The translations under genes and the position numbers were made by a program. From Desulfobotulus mexicanus (GTDB taxonomy: Bacteria; Desulfobacterota; Desulfobacteria; Desulfobacterales; ASO4-4), in NCBI RefSeq assembly GCF_006175995.1, contig NZ_VDMB01000010.1, positions 62,001 through 126,000 on the forward strand: a stretch of DNA of 64,000 bases, written 5' to 3'. The notes under the pieces were generated by a model that saw nothing but the letters and a program-made list of their open reading frames with translations, ran no database searches and was not told the origin of the DNA. Of the stretch, positions 44,222 through 54,252 are shown one piece after another; positions within the stretch are counted from its first letter, which is position 1, and every line of letters starts with the position of its first letter.

Positions 44222-44980
44222 ATGGACAAGAAAACGGTTTTAATTACAGGTGCTTCATCTGGATTTGGTGAAGCCTGTGCCCGATGGTATGCAGTAAGGG
44301 GATTTTCCCTGATTCTGTCTGCACGCAGGCGGGACCGTCTGGAAAGGCTGGCGGAGGAGCTGGGTGTTCCTGTTCATATCATGCAACTGGATGTCCGGGA
44401 CAGAAAGGCTGTGGAAAAGGCCCTTGACGGGATTCCCGAGGATTTTTCCTCTGTGGATATCCTTGTGAACAATGCGGGTCTGGCTCTGGGGCTTTTACCG
44501 GCTCATGAAGCGGATATGGATGACTGGGAAGTTATGGTGGATACCAATATTAAAGGTCTTTTATACATGACAAGGAAGATACTTCCGGGGATGACTGCAC
44601 GCAGACGGGGGCATATTGTTAATATGGGTTCAGTGGCAGGCAGCTGGCCCTATCCCGGAGGAAATGCCTACGGTGCCACCAAGGCTTTTGTGGAACAGTT
44701 TTCAAGGAATCTTCGCTGCGATGTTCAGGGAACAGGTGTGCGGGTAACCAATATTGCGCCGGGCATGGCAGAGACGGAGTTCTCCCTTGTGCGTTTCAAG
44801 GGTGCATCGGAAAAAGCCTCAGCCACCTATGACGGGGTGAAAGCCCTTACCGCTGCTGACATAGCAGATATTGTGGGATGGGTGACATTGCAGCCTGAGC
44901 ATGTGAATATCAATCATCTGGAGGTTATGCCCACTCAGCAGGCATGGTCTGCCTTTGCTGTGGCAAGGGAAGGATTGTGA
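44222..44980 (+). CDS. Short-chain dehydrogenase/reductase (YdfG-like)
   Basis: A 252-residue cytoplasmic SDR. The cofactor motif TGASSGFGEACARW is at residues 8-21, with SARRRDRLERL near 35-45 suggesting NADP preference. NNAGLALG near 84-91, the catalytic serine in NMGSVAGSWPY near 137-147 and YGATKAFVEQF (Y-K) near 153-163 follow. NIAPGMAETEFSLVRFKG matches the YdfG type, which oxidises serine, 3-hydroxypropionate or related 3-hydroxy acids. The substrate is not proven. It is monocistronic with a terminator directly after. Confidence 0.88.
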   Translation: MDKKTVLITGASSGFGEACARWYAVRGFSLILSARRRDRLERLAEELGVPVHIMQLDVRDRKAVEKALDGIPEDFSSVDILVNNAGLALGLLPAHEADMDDWEVMVDTNIKGLLYMTRKILPGMTARRRGHIVNMGSVAGSWPYPGGNAYGATKAFVEQFSRNLRCDVQGTGVRVTNIAPGMAETEFSLVRFKGASEKASATYDGVKALTAADIADIVGWVTLQPEHVNINHLEVMPTQQAWSAFAVAREGL

Positions 44981-44985
44981 AAACA

Positions 44986-45020
44986 AAAAAGCCAACCCTT
45001 TTAAGGATTGGCTTTTTATT
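44986..45020. terminator. Bidirectional terminator between the SDR gene and tRNA-Pro
   Basis: GCCAACCCTT/AAGGATTGGC form a stem with one mismatch, flanked by A and T runs on both sides (AAAAAA before, TTTTTATTTT after), so it can end both the plus-strand SDR transcript and the minus-strand tRNA transcript. Confidence 0.75.
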
Positions 45021-45028
45021 TTAAATTG

Positions 45029-45107
<79 letters not shown>

Positions 45108-45123
45108 ACACAAAACGAGAGCA

Positions 45124-45152
45124 TGTCTACCACTGGCCTCTGAGACTGTCAA
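45124..45152 (-). promoter_or_regulatory. Promoter of tRNA-Pro
   Basis: A consensus TTGACA (45152-45147) and TAGACA (45129-45124) are 17 bp apart on the minus strand, about 17 bp before the tRNA 5' end. Confidence 0.65.
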
Positions 45153-45169
45153 GCAATAAGGAATAAAAA

Positions 45170-46129
45170 ATGTCCCTCCCTGTAAAAAAAAATACAGAAG
45201 ATGGCATAGGTCCTGTTTTTACTGAGCCATGCATTCTTCCGTCACCCATTTTTCCCGGAGACTGTATCGGTGTGATTGCTCCTGCCGGAGCTCCGGACCC
45301 CGAAGCTCTGGAGGTCGGGCTGGCGGAAATACGGTCCAGAGGCTATGCCGTTAAAGTGGCGGATCAGGTGTATATTAAAGACGCTCTGGGGTTTGCGGGT
45401 TCGGATACTCTCCGGGCGCAGACCCTGATGGATTTTTTTGAGGCCCCTGATATTCATGCCATCTGGATGGCCCGTGGAGGGTATGGCTGTACCCGGCTTT
45501 TTCCTAAGCTTGATGCAGGGATCATTGCATCTTTCCCCAAAAGGGTGATGGGGTTTAGTGACGGGACGGCACTTCTTTTTTTTCTGATGGGACAATGTGG
45601 TATGGCTGCCCTTCACGGCCCGGTTCTTACCCAGCTTGGAAAACTCCCATCCATGGACAGGGATGCTGCCTTTGGGGCCCTTGAATGGGAAGGGGGGCAG
45701 CCCATGTTCATGGGCTGGAAAAGGGTGTTGCAGCCGGGAAGGGCTGTGGGCAGACTAATGGGCGGAAATCTTTCCATGATCTGCCATCTCATGGGAACCC
45801 CATGGTGTCCTGATTTTACCGGGAGCCTTCTTTTTCTTGAGGATGTGAATGAGGCTCCTTACCGTATTGATCGTATGTTCTGTCATCTTGCCATGGCAGG
45901 TGTGCTGAAGGCGGTTTCCGGCCTGCTTCTGGGAAATTTTACCGGTTGCGGGAATGAAGCACAGATTTATGAGCGTATCCTTACCTTTCTTCCCGAAGGA
46001 ATGCCTGTGGTATACGGCCTTCCCCTGGGGCATGGTGACAGAAACCAGCCTCTGATGCTGGGTACCAGGGCCTGTCTGGATACCGGGGCAGCCCATCTTA
46101 GCTGGGAGTGGAACCATGGAGTCCCTTGA
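45170..46129 (+). CDS. LD-carboxypeptidase (peptidase S66 family)
   Basis: A 319-residue serine peptidase. LdcA enzymes cut the terminal D-alanine from recycled murein tetrapeptides; MccF relatives inactivate microcin C-like compounds. The N-terminal IGVIAPAGAPDPEAL is near residue 31, MARGGYGCTRL near 102, and the nucleophile serine in GFSDGTALLF near 125. The catalytic glutamate is in LFLEDVNEAPYRIDRM near 222 and the histidine in GLPLGHGDRN near 285. AAGGAA precedes the ATG. It overlaps the serine hydrolase gene by 14 bases, pointing to a two-gene peptidoglycan-recycling unit. Confidence 0.9.
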   Translation: MSLPVKKNTEDGIGPVFTEPCILPSPIFPGDCIGVIAPAGAPDPEALEVGLAEIRSRGYAVKVADQVYIKDALGFAGSDTLRAQTLMDFFEAPDIHAIWMARGGYGCTRLFPKLDAGIIASFPKRVMGFSDGTALLFFLMGQCGMAALHGPVLTQLGKLPSMDRDAAFGALEWEGGQPMFMGWKRVLQPGRAVGRLMGGNLSMICHLMGTPWCPDFTGSLLFLEDVNEAPYRIDRMFCHLAMAGVLKAVSGLLLGNFTGCGNEAQIYERILTFLPEGMPVVYGLPLGHGDRNQPLMLGTRACLDTGAAHLSWEWNHGVP

Positions 46130-47180
46130 TAATCTTTTAAAGGAAGGTGTTGATGAAAAGGTTTTTTCTGCCGTTTCGGCCTGGGTGGGCGTGGATGGGC
46201 AGTGTGTTTATGAGGGAAATGCCGGTTCCCTTGATCCTGAAGCCGGTGTGCCGGTAACTGGGGGAAGTATTTTTGATCTGGCCTCCCTGACCAAGGTTCT
46301 TGGCACAACTCCGGTTTTGATGCATCTGGTGTCAGAGGGCAGCATCTCTCCGGAAGACTTTTTGTGGTATTACCTGCCGGAGTGGCGGGATGGTAAGGAG
46401 CGGGAAGGAATTCGTCTCCATCATCTTTTGCAGCATAGCTCCGGGCTTCCTGCCCACAGAGCCTTTTATCAGGAGCTGAAAGATGTTCCTGAATCTCTGC
46501 GAAGGAAAGAAAGGCTTAGCCTGATACGGAATACTCCCCTTGAGTTCTGTCCGGGAGAGCAGACCCTGTATAGTGATCTTGGATTTATGCTGTTGAAAGA
46601 GGTGGTGGAAAAGGTGACGGGAGAGGCTTTCGGGCCCAGAGTGATGGCCGCACTTCCATCTGGAGCGGAGAAAAAAATCTTTTTCCCTGCCCTGACGGGT
46701 GGGGCCGGACCGGATTGTGTATGTACCGGAGAGAGCCAGGTACGGAAACGTTTACTTACGGGTGAAGTACACGATGAAAACGCTGCTTTTATGGGAGGCG
46801 TGGACGGTCAGGCCGGACTTTTCGGAACCGCTGCCGGTGTGGGAGAGGTGGGACATGCTCTGATGGAAGCCTGGTATGGCTTGTCTTCCTGGCTGCCTGC
46901 TTCTGTTTTGCACCGCTTTATTTACTGGCCGGAAGACGGGAAGCGTCCTTTGGGATTTGACCGTCCATCCGGTATGAAGTCTTCCTGTGGCAGTTTTTTT
47001 TCCAAAAGTACGGCAGGGCATCTGGGTTTTACCGGTACATCCTTGTGGATGGATATGAAAAATAAAATTATTGTGGTACTTTTAAGCAACCGTGTTTATT
47101 ATGGCGAGCTTAACTGGAAGATACGATCTTTCCGCCCCTGTTTCCATGATTGCGTGATGAGAACCTTTGGGCTGGCTTAA
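46116..47180 (+). CDS. Serine hydrolase, beta-lactamase class C/D-aminopeptidase family
   Basis: A 354-residue hydrolase with the penicillin-binding fold. SxxK is SLTK in FDLASLTKVLG near residue 57, and the second motif is YSDLGF near 147. HHLLQHSSGLPAH near 102 and GHLGFTGTSLWMD near 306 are typical of the family, the latter containing the HxGFTG third motif. No signal peptide is visible, so it is probably cytoplasmic, unlike AmpC. The overlap with the LD-carboxypeptidase suggests a role on muropeptides or related amides, but substrates of this family vary widely. Confidence 0.82.
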   Translation: MESLDNLLKEGVDEKVFSAVSAWVGVDGQCVYEGNAGSLDPEAGVPVTGGSIFDLASLTKVLGTTPVLMHLVSEGSISPEDFLWYYLPEWRDGKEREGIRLHHLLQHSSGLPAHRAFYQELKDVPESLRRKERLSLIRNTPLEFCPGEQTLYSDLGFMLLKEVVEKVTGEAFGPRVMAALPSGAEKKIFFPALTGGAGPDCVCTGESQVRKRLLTGEVHDENAAFMGGVDGQAGLFGTAAGVGEVGHALMEAWYGLSSWLPASVLHRFIYWPEDGKRPLGFDRPSGMKSSCGSFFSKSTAGHLGFTGTSLWMDMKNKIIVVLLSNRVYYGELNWKIRSFRPCFHDCVMRTFGLA

Positions 47181-48501
<1,321 letters not shown>

Positions 48502-48505
48502 AACT

Positions 48506-49366
48506 ATGTTCTCTCGCAGGTTTGTTTTCTTCAGTGTATTTTTTGTCCTGCTGGCTGCCACCCTTATTTCTCTGGTGTTGAGCGGGAAACATCCCCGCCC
48601 GGTGGCGCAGGGAGCGGGTTCGCTTACCCTGACCCTGGTGGGCCCCCTTCAGTATGGGGCCACAAAGCTGATTCAGGGTGCTGGTTCCCTGTGGCGTATT
48701 TATTTTGACTCTGTACGTCAGGCCCGTGAAAATGAGCTGCTTCGAAAGGAGCTTGCTCTGGCACGGGAAAAGGAAAATGAATACCTTGAACTGGCCATGG
48801 CCAATGAGCGCCTCCGCAGCTTTCTCAATTTCAGGGAAGGTGAAGACAGAGAAGTACTTGTGGCAGAAATCGTCGGTAAGGACCCTTCACCCTGGTTTAA
48901 GACCTTCATTGTTAACAGGGGATGGAGGGATGGAGTGCGTACAGGGCTTCCTGTGGTAGTTCCCGATGGCATCGTGGGACAGGTTATTGAGGTTGCAGGA
49001 AAATATTCAAAGGTTCTTCTGGTTACAGACCGTATGAGTGGTGTGGATTCCCTGGTGCAGCGAACCCGTGCCAGAGGTGTGGTTAAAGGTTCCGGAGCCT
49101 CATTCTGTTCTTTTTCCTATGCCCTGCGGCGCTATGATATTGCAGAAGGGGATGTGGTGGTAAGTTCCGGTCTGGACGGTATTTATCCCAAGGGTTTGCG
49201 CATCGGATGGGTTGATGGTGTTGTCCGTGGTGATGAGGGGATTTTTCAGGATGTGATGATACAGCCTTTTGTGGATTTTGAACGTATTGAGGAAGTGATG
49301 ATTCTTCTGCTCCCCGATGAAGAAGAGGCAGATGATATGGAGTCTCAGGAAGAGCCTCTGTCATGA
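48506..49366 (+). CDS. mreC: Rod shape-determining protein MreC
   Basis: A 286-residue bitopic membrane protein: one N-terminal helix (FVFFSVFFVLLAATLISLVL), a periplasmic coiled coil (about 75-110) and a beta-rich domain with AEIVGKDPSPWFKTFIVNRG near 120, VVVPDGIVGQVIEV, and VSSGLDGIYPKGLRIGWV near 220. It links MreB to PBP2 and RodA. It starts 4 bases after mreB; the longer frame inside mreB is not used. It overlaps mreD (ATGA). Confidence 0.95.
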   Translation: MFSRRFVFFSVFFVLLAATLISLVLSGKHPRPVAQGAGSLTLTLVGPLQYGATKLIQGAGSLWRIYFDSVRQARENELLRKELALAREKENEYLELAMANERLRSFLNFREGEDREVLVAEIVGKDPSPWFKTFIVNRGWRDGVRTGLPVVVPDGIVGQVIEVAGKYSKVLLVTDRMSGVDSLVQRTRARGVVKGSGASFCSFSYALRRYDIAEGDVVVSSGLDGIYPKGLRIGWVDGVVRGDEGIFQDVMIQPFVDFERIEEVMILLLPDEEEADDMESQEEPLS

Positions 49367-49887
49367 CTCTGGTCCTGCATTATGCTGTTCTTTCTTTTTT
49401 TACCCTTGGCATGACGGTTTTTTTTACAGGCTATCCCATCTGCAGTCCCATGCTGGTGTATGTGGTGTATCTTGGGCTGGATGCGGATTTTGCTCCGGGT
49501 CTTGTTCTTATCTTTATAGCAGGTTTTGTTCTCGATGGTTTGTCCGGAGGGGTTTTTGGTATTTATCTTTTTTCTTTCCTCTGGATCTTCTGCATGGTTC
49601 GATGGCTAGGGGGGTTTCTGCGGACTACTAGCCCTTTTTTCCCTTTTCTTGCTGTTTTGGCTGGTATCCTCCTTGAAAATTTGTTTACGGTACTTTCCCT
49701 TGCCTTCAGAGTCCATGGAGAGGGGCTTTTTGCCGATGCTTTCCGGTTTACTGCTTTACAGATAATTACAGCCTTTATTGTTTGCCCTCTGTTTCTGACC
49801 TTATTTCGAAAAATGCAGGGATTTTTGTTCCGGCAGCGTGGAAAAAATTCTACACTGTCGGATTTTTTCTCGGGCAGGCCCCTGTAG
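49363..49887 (+). CDS. mreD: Rod shape-determining protein MreD
   Basis: A 174-residue polytopic membrane protein with about five helices and few charged residues, typical of the poorly conserved MreD family. LDGLSGGVFGIYLFSF near residues 50-65 matches the family core. It is identified mainly by topology and its place between mreC and mrdA. Confidence 0.9.
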   Translation: MTLVLHYAVLSFFTLGMTVFFTGYPICSPMLVYVVYLGLDADFAPGLVLIFIAGFVLDGLSGGVFGIYLFSFLWIFCMVRWLGGFLRTTSPFFPFLAVLAGILLENLFTVLSLAFRVHGEGLFADAFRFTALQIITAFIVCPLFLTLFRKMQGFLFRQRGKNSTLSDFFSGRPL

Positions 49888-49936
49888 GGGGCTGGTTTTA
49901 GGATGAGGGCAGGTGTTTTGGTGGAAAAGGAAGAAA

Positions 49937-51766
49937 ATGGTATCCGATCTTGAATATTTAAAAAGCAAGGAGACGGACGGATACCGTCGCAGGCTCATGA
50001 TTTTATTTGCCATTGCAGCTGGGTTTTTTCTGCTGCTGCTGATGCGCCTCTTTTATCTCCAGATTTTTCAGGGCCATGAGTATGCCCGCCTTTCCGAAAA
50101 TAACTGTATCCGCCTTCAGAGTATTCCTCCCCACAGGGGACTTATCTATGACCGCCACGGGACCCTTCTGGTGGATAACAGGCCCGCTTATGATCTTATG
50201 ATTGTTCCTGGTGACGCCGGAAATATCATCGAGGTGCTGGAACGGCTTTCTGATCTTACCGGAATTGCCGTTTCTGATTTTCAAAGTCGCCTTGAAAGCC
50301 AGCGGGGGCCGGGTTTCAGGGCTGTTCTTCTTCGTCAGGATCTGGACAGGGATGCTGTTGGGCTTATCAGTGCCAGGCGTTATGATCTGCCGGGTGTACG
50401 CATAGAAGCCAAACCCAGGCGTCAGTATATGTATCCGGGCCTTGCAGCTCACCTCATAGGTTATCTTGGAGAGGTCAGTTCGAATGAACTCCAGCGGCCT
50501 GAGAACAAGGATCTCAGGGGTGGTGACTTTATTGGTAAAACAGGGGCTGAAAGGGTGTATGATGCAGTACTCCGGGGGGAACGGGGCGGGCGTCAGGTGG
50601 AAGTGAATGCCCGTGGGCAGGTGATACGTATTCTGCAGACCGTACCTGCGAAACCTGGTGGAAGTCTCTATCTTGCTTTGGACAGGGATCTGCAGGGCCG
50701 TACGGAAGATCTCATGAAAGACCGGGTCGGGGCTGTTGTTGCACTGGATCCCACCAATGGTCAGGTGCTTGCAATGGTATCCAGCCCTTCCTTTGATCAG
50801 AACCTTTTTGCCAGAGGTATCCGCACGGATGAATGGCGATCCCTTGCACAAAATCCCCATCGTCCCATGGAAAATAAAGCAATTCAGGGCTTATATCCGC
50901 CTGCATCAACTTATAAGATGATTTCTGCCATTGCAGCCCTTGAAGAAGGAGTTGTGGACAGTGAAACCCGTTTTTTCTGTTCCGGTTCCTTACGTTTCGG
51001 AGACCGGGATTTTCGTTGCTGGAGGAGAACCGGTCATGGAAATTTGAATTTGCGGGAAGCCCTGGAGCGCTCCTGCGACGTATATTTTTATAATGTTGCC
51101 CAGCGTCTGGGGGTTGACAGGCTTGCCTGGTATGCAAGGGCTGCGGGGTTTGGCCGGAGAACTGGCGTGGATCTTGACCATGAAGAGGCGGGACTGGTGC
51201 CGACGGCTGCCTGGAAACGACGCAGAACTGGCGTTTCATGGCAGGCAGGCGAAACCCTTTCTGTCATCATCGGACAGGGCTACAATTTGGCTACCTGCAT
51301 GCAGGCAGCTTTGATGGCAGCTGCTCTGGGTAACGGAGGGATTTTGTACCGGCCTCAGGTTGCCCTTGAAATCCGGAAGGCGGGGGGAGAGGTTGTGCGG
51401 CCTTTTACACCGGAGGTGACCGGCCGCCTGCCCGTAAGTCCTGAGAATCTGGAGCTGGTGAGACTATCCATGAGGGATGTTGTGCATGCCCCGCAGGGGA
51501 CAGCCCGGGGTATCCGGACCTCCGAGTTTGATATGGGTGGAAAAACAGGTACGGCTCAGGTTCTCAGCCGCAGAACAGAAGAGGAGGAGACTTCTTCAAG
51601 GCCGGGTTTTGAGCCTCATGCCTGGTTTGTTGCCTTTGCACCCTATGATGATCCCAGGATAGCTGTGGCTGTGATTGTGGAGCATGGTGAAGGGGGAGCC
51701 AGAGTGGCGGCTCCCATTGCTGCGGAAGTGATGCGGAGTTACCTTGTTGGGTCAGGAGAAAAATGA
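49937..51766 (+). CDS. mrdA: Elongation transpeptidase, penicillin-binding protein 2
   Basis: A 609-residue class B penicillin-binding protein that cross-links lateral-wall peptidoglycan with RodA. One N-terminal helix (LMILFAIAAGFFLLLLMRLF) precedes the pedestal domain (RLQSIPPHRGLIYDRHGTLL) and the transpeptidase domain, with SxxK in YPPASTYKM, SxN as SCD in LERSCDVYFYNV, and KTG in GGKTGTAQV. The ATG at 49937 has AAGGAAG upstream; a GTG at 49913 is possible. It is followed by a 37-codon ORF and rodA. Confidence 0.95.
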   Translation: MVSDLEYLKSKETDGYRRRLMILFAIAAGFFLLLLMRLFYLQIFQGHEYARLSENNCIRLQSIPPHRGLIYDRHGTLLVDNRPAYDLMIVPGDAGNIIEVLERLSDLTGIAVSDFQSRLESQRGPGFRAVLLRQDLDRDAVGLISARRYDLPGVRIEAKPRRQYMYPGLAAHLIGYLGEVSSNELQRPENKDLRGGDFIGKTGAERVYDAVLRGERGGRQVEVNARGQVIRILQTVPAKPGGSLYLALDRDLQGRTEDLMKDRVGAVVALDPTNGQVLAMVSSPSFDQNLFARGIRTDEWRSLAQNPHRPMENKAIQGLYPPASTYKMISAIAALEEGVVDSETRFFCSGSLRFGDRDFRCWRRTGHGNLNLREALERSCDVYFYNVAQRLGVDRLAWYARAAGFGRRTGVDLDHEEAGLVPTAAWKRRRTGVSWQAGETLSVIIGQGYNLATCMQAALMAAALGNGGILYRPQVALEIRKAGGEVVRPFTPEVTGRLPVSPENLELVRLSMRDVVHAPQGTARGIRTSEFDMGGKTGTAQVLSRRTEEEETSSRPGFEPHAWFVAFAPYDDPRIAVAVIVEHGEGGARVAAPIAAEVMRSYLVGSGEK

Positions 51767-51876
51767 GTTTGCATGATGCGGGGTGTATTTTAGCTGATCT
51801 GTTTTTTTGTCCTCTGGCGGATGTACTGATGTTCATGGGGGTAATGAACGGGCTGAAAGTGCTGAAGGAAGGGTGA
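51763..51876 (+). CDS. Candidate 37-residue small protein between mrdA and rodA
   Basis: The frame starts with an ATG that overlaps the mrdA stop (ATGA, 51763-51766) and ends with a TGA that overlaps the rodA ATG (TGATG). It runs M-S-L-H-D-A-G-C, then a hydrophobic stretch ADLFFCPLADVLMFMGVM and a basic end (LKVLKEG). It exactly fills the otherwise empty gap, which suggests translational coupling from mrdA through this frame to rodA. A purine-rich GGAGAAAA lies before the ATG. It may encode a small membrane-associated peptide or may only serve to carry ribosomes to rodA; rodA also has its own ribosome-binding site. Confidence 0.45.
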   Translation: MSLHDAGCILADLFFCPLADVLMFMGVMNGLKVLKEG

Positions 51877-52979
51877 TGTTCGACAGAAGACTGATTACTC
51901 ATTTTGACTGGGGGCTTCTGATCCTGACCCTGATTCTGGGCGCCATGGGGATCGGTATTCTTTACAGTGCCGTGAATGCGGGAGGGAATACCTCGCAGGA
52001 AGGTCTTCTGTTGAGGCAGCTTTTATGGTTTGCCATCGGTGGCGGGCTTATGGTTGTCTCCATGTTGGTGAACTATAAGCGTTTTGACCAGTGGGGCCTT
52101 GTTATTTATGCAGGCTGTATTCTTCTTCTGATTGCTGTTATGGTTTTTGGTCGTTACGGTGGGGGGGCCAGACGCTGGTTGATTCTGGGACCGGTCAGTA
52201 TTCAGCCTTCTGAGCTGATGAAAATCGCCATATGTATCGTTCTTGCAAGATATTTTGCAAAAATTTTTATGGATGGAGGCCTGGGTTTTAAGGATCTGAT
52301 TCAGCCATTTTTATTGATTCTTATTCCTTTTTTACTTATTGTTCAGCAACCGGATCTGGGCACAGCCCTGCTTCTTTTTGTTATTGGCGGAAGCCTGACG
52401 CTTTTTGTGGGATTGAAGCGAAGTACTTTCTGGGGTCTTCTGGCTGCTACAATGGCAGCAGCTCCTATGGTCTGGCTTTTTTTAAAGGATTATCAGAAAA
52501 ACAGAATTCTGACTTTTCTTGATCCTGGTAGGGATCCGCTGGGTACCGGGTATCACATTATTCAATCAAAAATTGCCATTGGATCAGGTCAGTTGTTTGG
52601 TAAGGGGTTTCTGGGGGGTACTCAGAATGCCCTGGATTTTCTTCCGGAACAGCATACAGACTTTATTCTATCTGTACTGGCGGAGGAGTGGGGCTTTGTG
52701 GGGTGCAGCGTGCTGCTTTTCCTCTACCTGCTTTTTCTGGCATGGAGCCTTAATGTTGCCTATCGCTGTCGGGATTCCTTTGGAACATTTCTGGCTGTGG
52801 GAATTACGGCCATGAATTTCTGGCATATATTTATAAACATGGGCATGGTTATGGGCCTTCTGCCCGTTGTGGGGGTTCCTTTGCCCATGGTGAGTTACGG
52901 AGGATCTTCTGTTGTAACCACATTGCTGGGTATTGGTATTCTGCTGAATATCAGCATGCGCAGGTTTCTTTCGGATTGA
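51876..52979 (+). CDS. rodA: Peptidoglycan glycosyltransferase RodA
   Basis: A 367-residue SEDS-family polymerase for lateral-wall glycan, partner of PBP2. About ten helices are seen. Signatures include GGGARRWLILGPVSIQPSELMK near residue 90, QQPDLGTALLLFVIGG near 157, EQHTDFILSVLAEEWG near 257, and VPLPMVSYGGSSVVTTLLGIG near 335. The ATG at 51876 follows GAAGGAAGGG and is chosen over a longer frame that would use the small ORF region in a different phase. Confidence 0.96.
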   Translation: MFDRRLITHFDWGLLILTLILGAMGIGILYSAVNAGGNTSQEGLLLRQLLWFAIGGGLMVVSMLVNYKRFDQWGLVIYAGCILLLIAVMVFGRYGGGARRWLILGPVSIQPSELMKIAICIVLARYFAKIFMDGGLGFKDLIQPFLLILIPFLLIVQQPDLGTALLLFVIGGSLTLFVGLKRSTFWGLLAATMAAAPMVWLFLKDYQKNRILTFLDPGRDPLGTGYHIIQSKIAIGSGQLFGKGFLGGTQNALDFLPEQHTDFILSVLAEEWGFVGCSVLLFLYLLFLAWSLNVAYRCRDSFGTFLAVGITAMNFWHIFINMGMVMGLLPVVGVPLPMVSYGGSSVVTTLLGIGILLNISMRRFLSD

Positions 52980-53254
52980 TGCTTTTTTTCTGCAAAGCAG
53001 ATGAAACGGATGTTTTTGAAGAGTAAGTGCAAGTTTTTTAAAAAACATTGAAAAAGGAGGTTTGATGCTAAAATATGCTTAAAATATCAGGAATTTTTGA
53101 AAAAATCTTTGACTTTTTTGGCTTTTCAGTGGTAGGAAGCCTCGATTAAGTTTATGGCTGTGCGATTCGACAGATGTCCGGTGATCCGTATATCCGTCCG
53201 GTGAAGGCACAGATACGCAAAAGGTCTGGAACGCACGAATTCTGGAGGGCATTT
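52980..53254. other. Intergenic region rodA-ATP synthase, with a five-codon mini-ORF
   Basis: About 275 bp. It contains a strong ribosome-binding site (AAGGAGGT, 53053-53060) followed by ATG CTA AAA TAT GCT TAA (53064-53081), a five-codon frame, then T-rich sequence with a possible TTGACT (-35) near 53109. No larger ORF. It may hold the leader of the ATP synthase operon or the remains of a lost gene. Confidence 0.35.
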
Positions 53255-53683
53255 ATGAACATCAGCGTGGACGGATCCTTAGGAGTCCAGATCCTCAACT
53301 TTGTTGTGCTGATCGTTGTGCTGAACGCAGTGCTGTACAAACCCATACGGCAAATCCTTGCAAAACGCAGGGATACGGTCGAAGGGCTTTCATCGGCAAT
53401 TTCACGGATGCAGTCTGAGGGTGATGAATGCCTTGAGGCTGTGAAGGCTGGTATCAGGGAAGCCAGAACCCGTGGAGTAAAGGAAAAAGATGCTGTAATT
53501 GAAAGCGTCAGCGCAGAAGAAAAAAAGCGGGTAGCCGAGATTCAGGAAGGGATCCAGAAGGATCTTGAAGCCTTCCGCATGCGTATTGCAGGGGAAGCTG
53601 AAGAGGCCCGGAAGGCTCTTGCCTCCCAGGCAGACGTCTTTGCCTCTGCCATTGCAGAGAAGATTCTCGGGAGGGCGATTTGA
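53255..53683 (+). CDS. atpF': ATP synthase F0 subunit b'
   Basis: A 142-residue peripheral-stalk subunit. A single membrane helix (VQILNFVVLIVVLNAVLY) near residues 9-26 is followed by KPIRQILAKRRDTVEG and a long helical coiled coil. It pairs with subunit b, giving a heterodimeric stalk. The ATG at 53255 has GGAGGG seven bases upstream, preferred to an upstream ATG at 53174. It is first in the operon. Confidence 0.92.
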   Translation: MNISVDGSLGVQILNFVVLIVVLNAVLYKPIRQILAKRRDTVEGLSSAISRMQSEGDECLEAVKAGIREARTRGVKEKDAVIESVSAEEKKRVAEIQEGIQKDLEAFRMRIAGEAEEARKALASQADVFASAIAEKILGRAI

Positions 53684-53685
53684 TT

Positions 53686-54252
53686 ATGAATGCAAAGGGT
53701 AGAAAACTGTTTTTTGCAGCACTGGCTTTTTTTATGGGTGCAGGTGTAGCCTTTGCTGCAGGAGATGGAGGAGAGTCGTGGAGTTCCATTGACACCTACA
53801 AGGTCATGAACTTTACGGCCCTTGTCCTTATTCTCTTTTTTCTTCTCCGGAAACCCGTTGCCAGATTTCTGAATGGGCGGATTGACGGAATAGAAAAACA
53901 GCTGGCAGACCTTGAGGAGCGAAGGCTTGCTGCAGAACAGGAACTGGCTGAATACCGTCGTCAACTGGAAAATATGGAAGACGAGGCTAAATCCATCCTG
54001 GAACAGTACAGAAAACAGGGCGAGGCTGCAAAGGAACGTATTCTTGAAGAGGCAAAAGCCTCTGCGGAGAAAATGCGTGAGCAGGCCCGTCGGAATATCG
54101 AACATGAGTTTGTTCGTGTTCGTGCAGGGCTTCAGGCGGAAGTTATGGAAAAAGCCCTGGAGCGGGCGGAGGCTCTGATTCAGGAAAAAATCAGCCCGGA
54201 AGATCATGCTCGGCTGACGGAAGAATATCTTAAAAAGGTGGTGGCATCGTGA
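53686..54252 (+). CDS. atpF: ATP synthase F0 subunit b
   Basis: A 188-residue subunit b with an N-terminal signal-like hydrophobic segment (LFFAALAFFMGAGVAFAA), then a membrane helix (NFTALVLILFFLLRKPV) near residues 43-59 and a long coiled coil to the C-terminus. The extra N-terminal segment is common in this group. It follows b' by 2 bases and overlaps atpH (GTGA region). Confidence 0.92.
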   Translation: MNAKGRKLFFAALAFFMGAGVAFAAGDGGESWSSIDTYKVMNFTALVLILFFLLRKPVARFLNGRIDGIEKQLADLEERRLAAEQELAEYRRQLENMEDEAKSILEQYRKQGEAAKERILEEAKASAEKMREQARRNIEHEFVRVRAGLQAEVMEKALERAEALIQEKISPEDHARLTEEYLKKVVAS

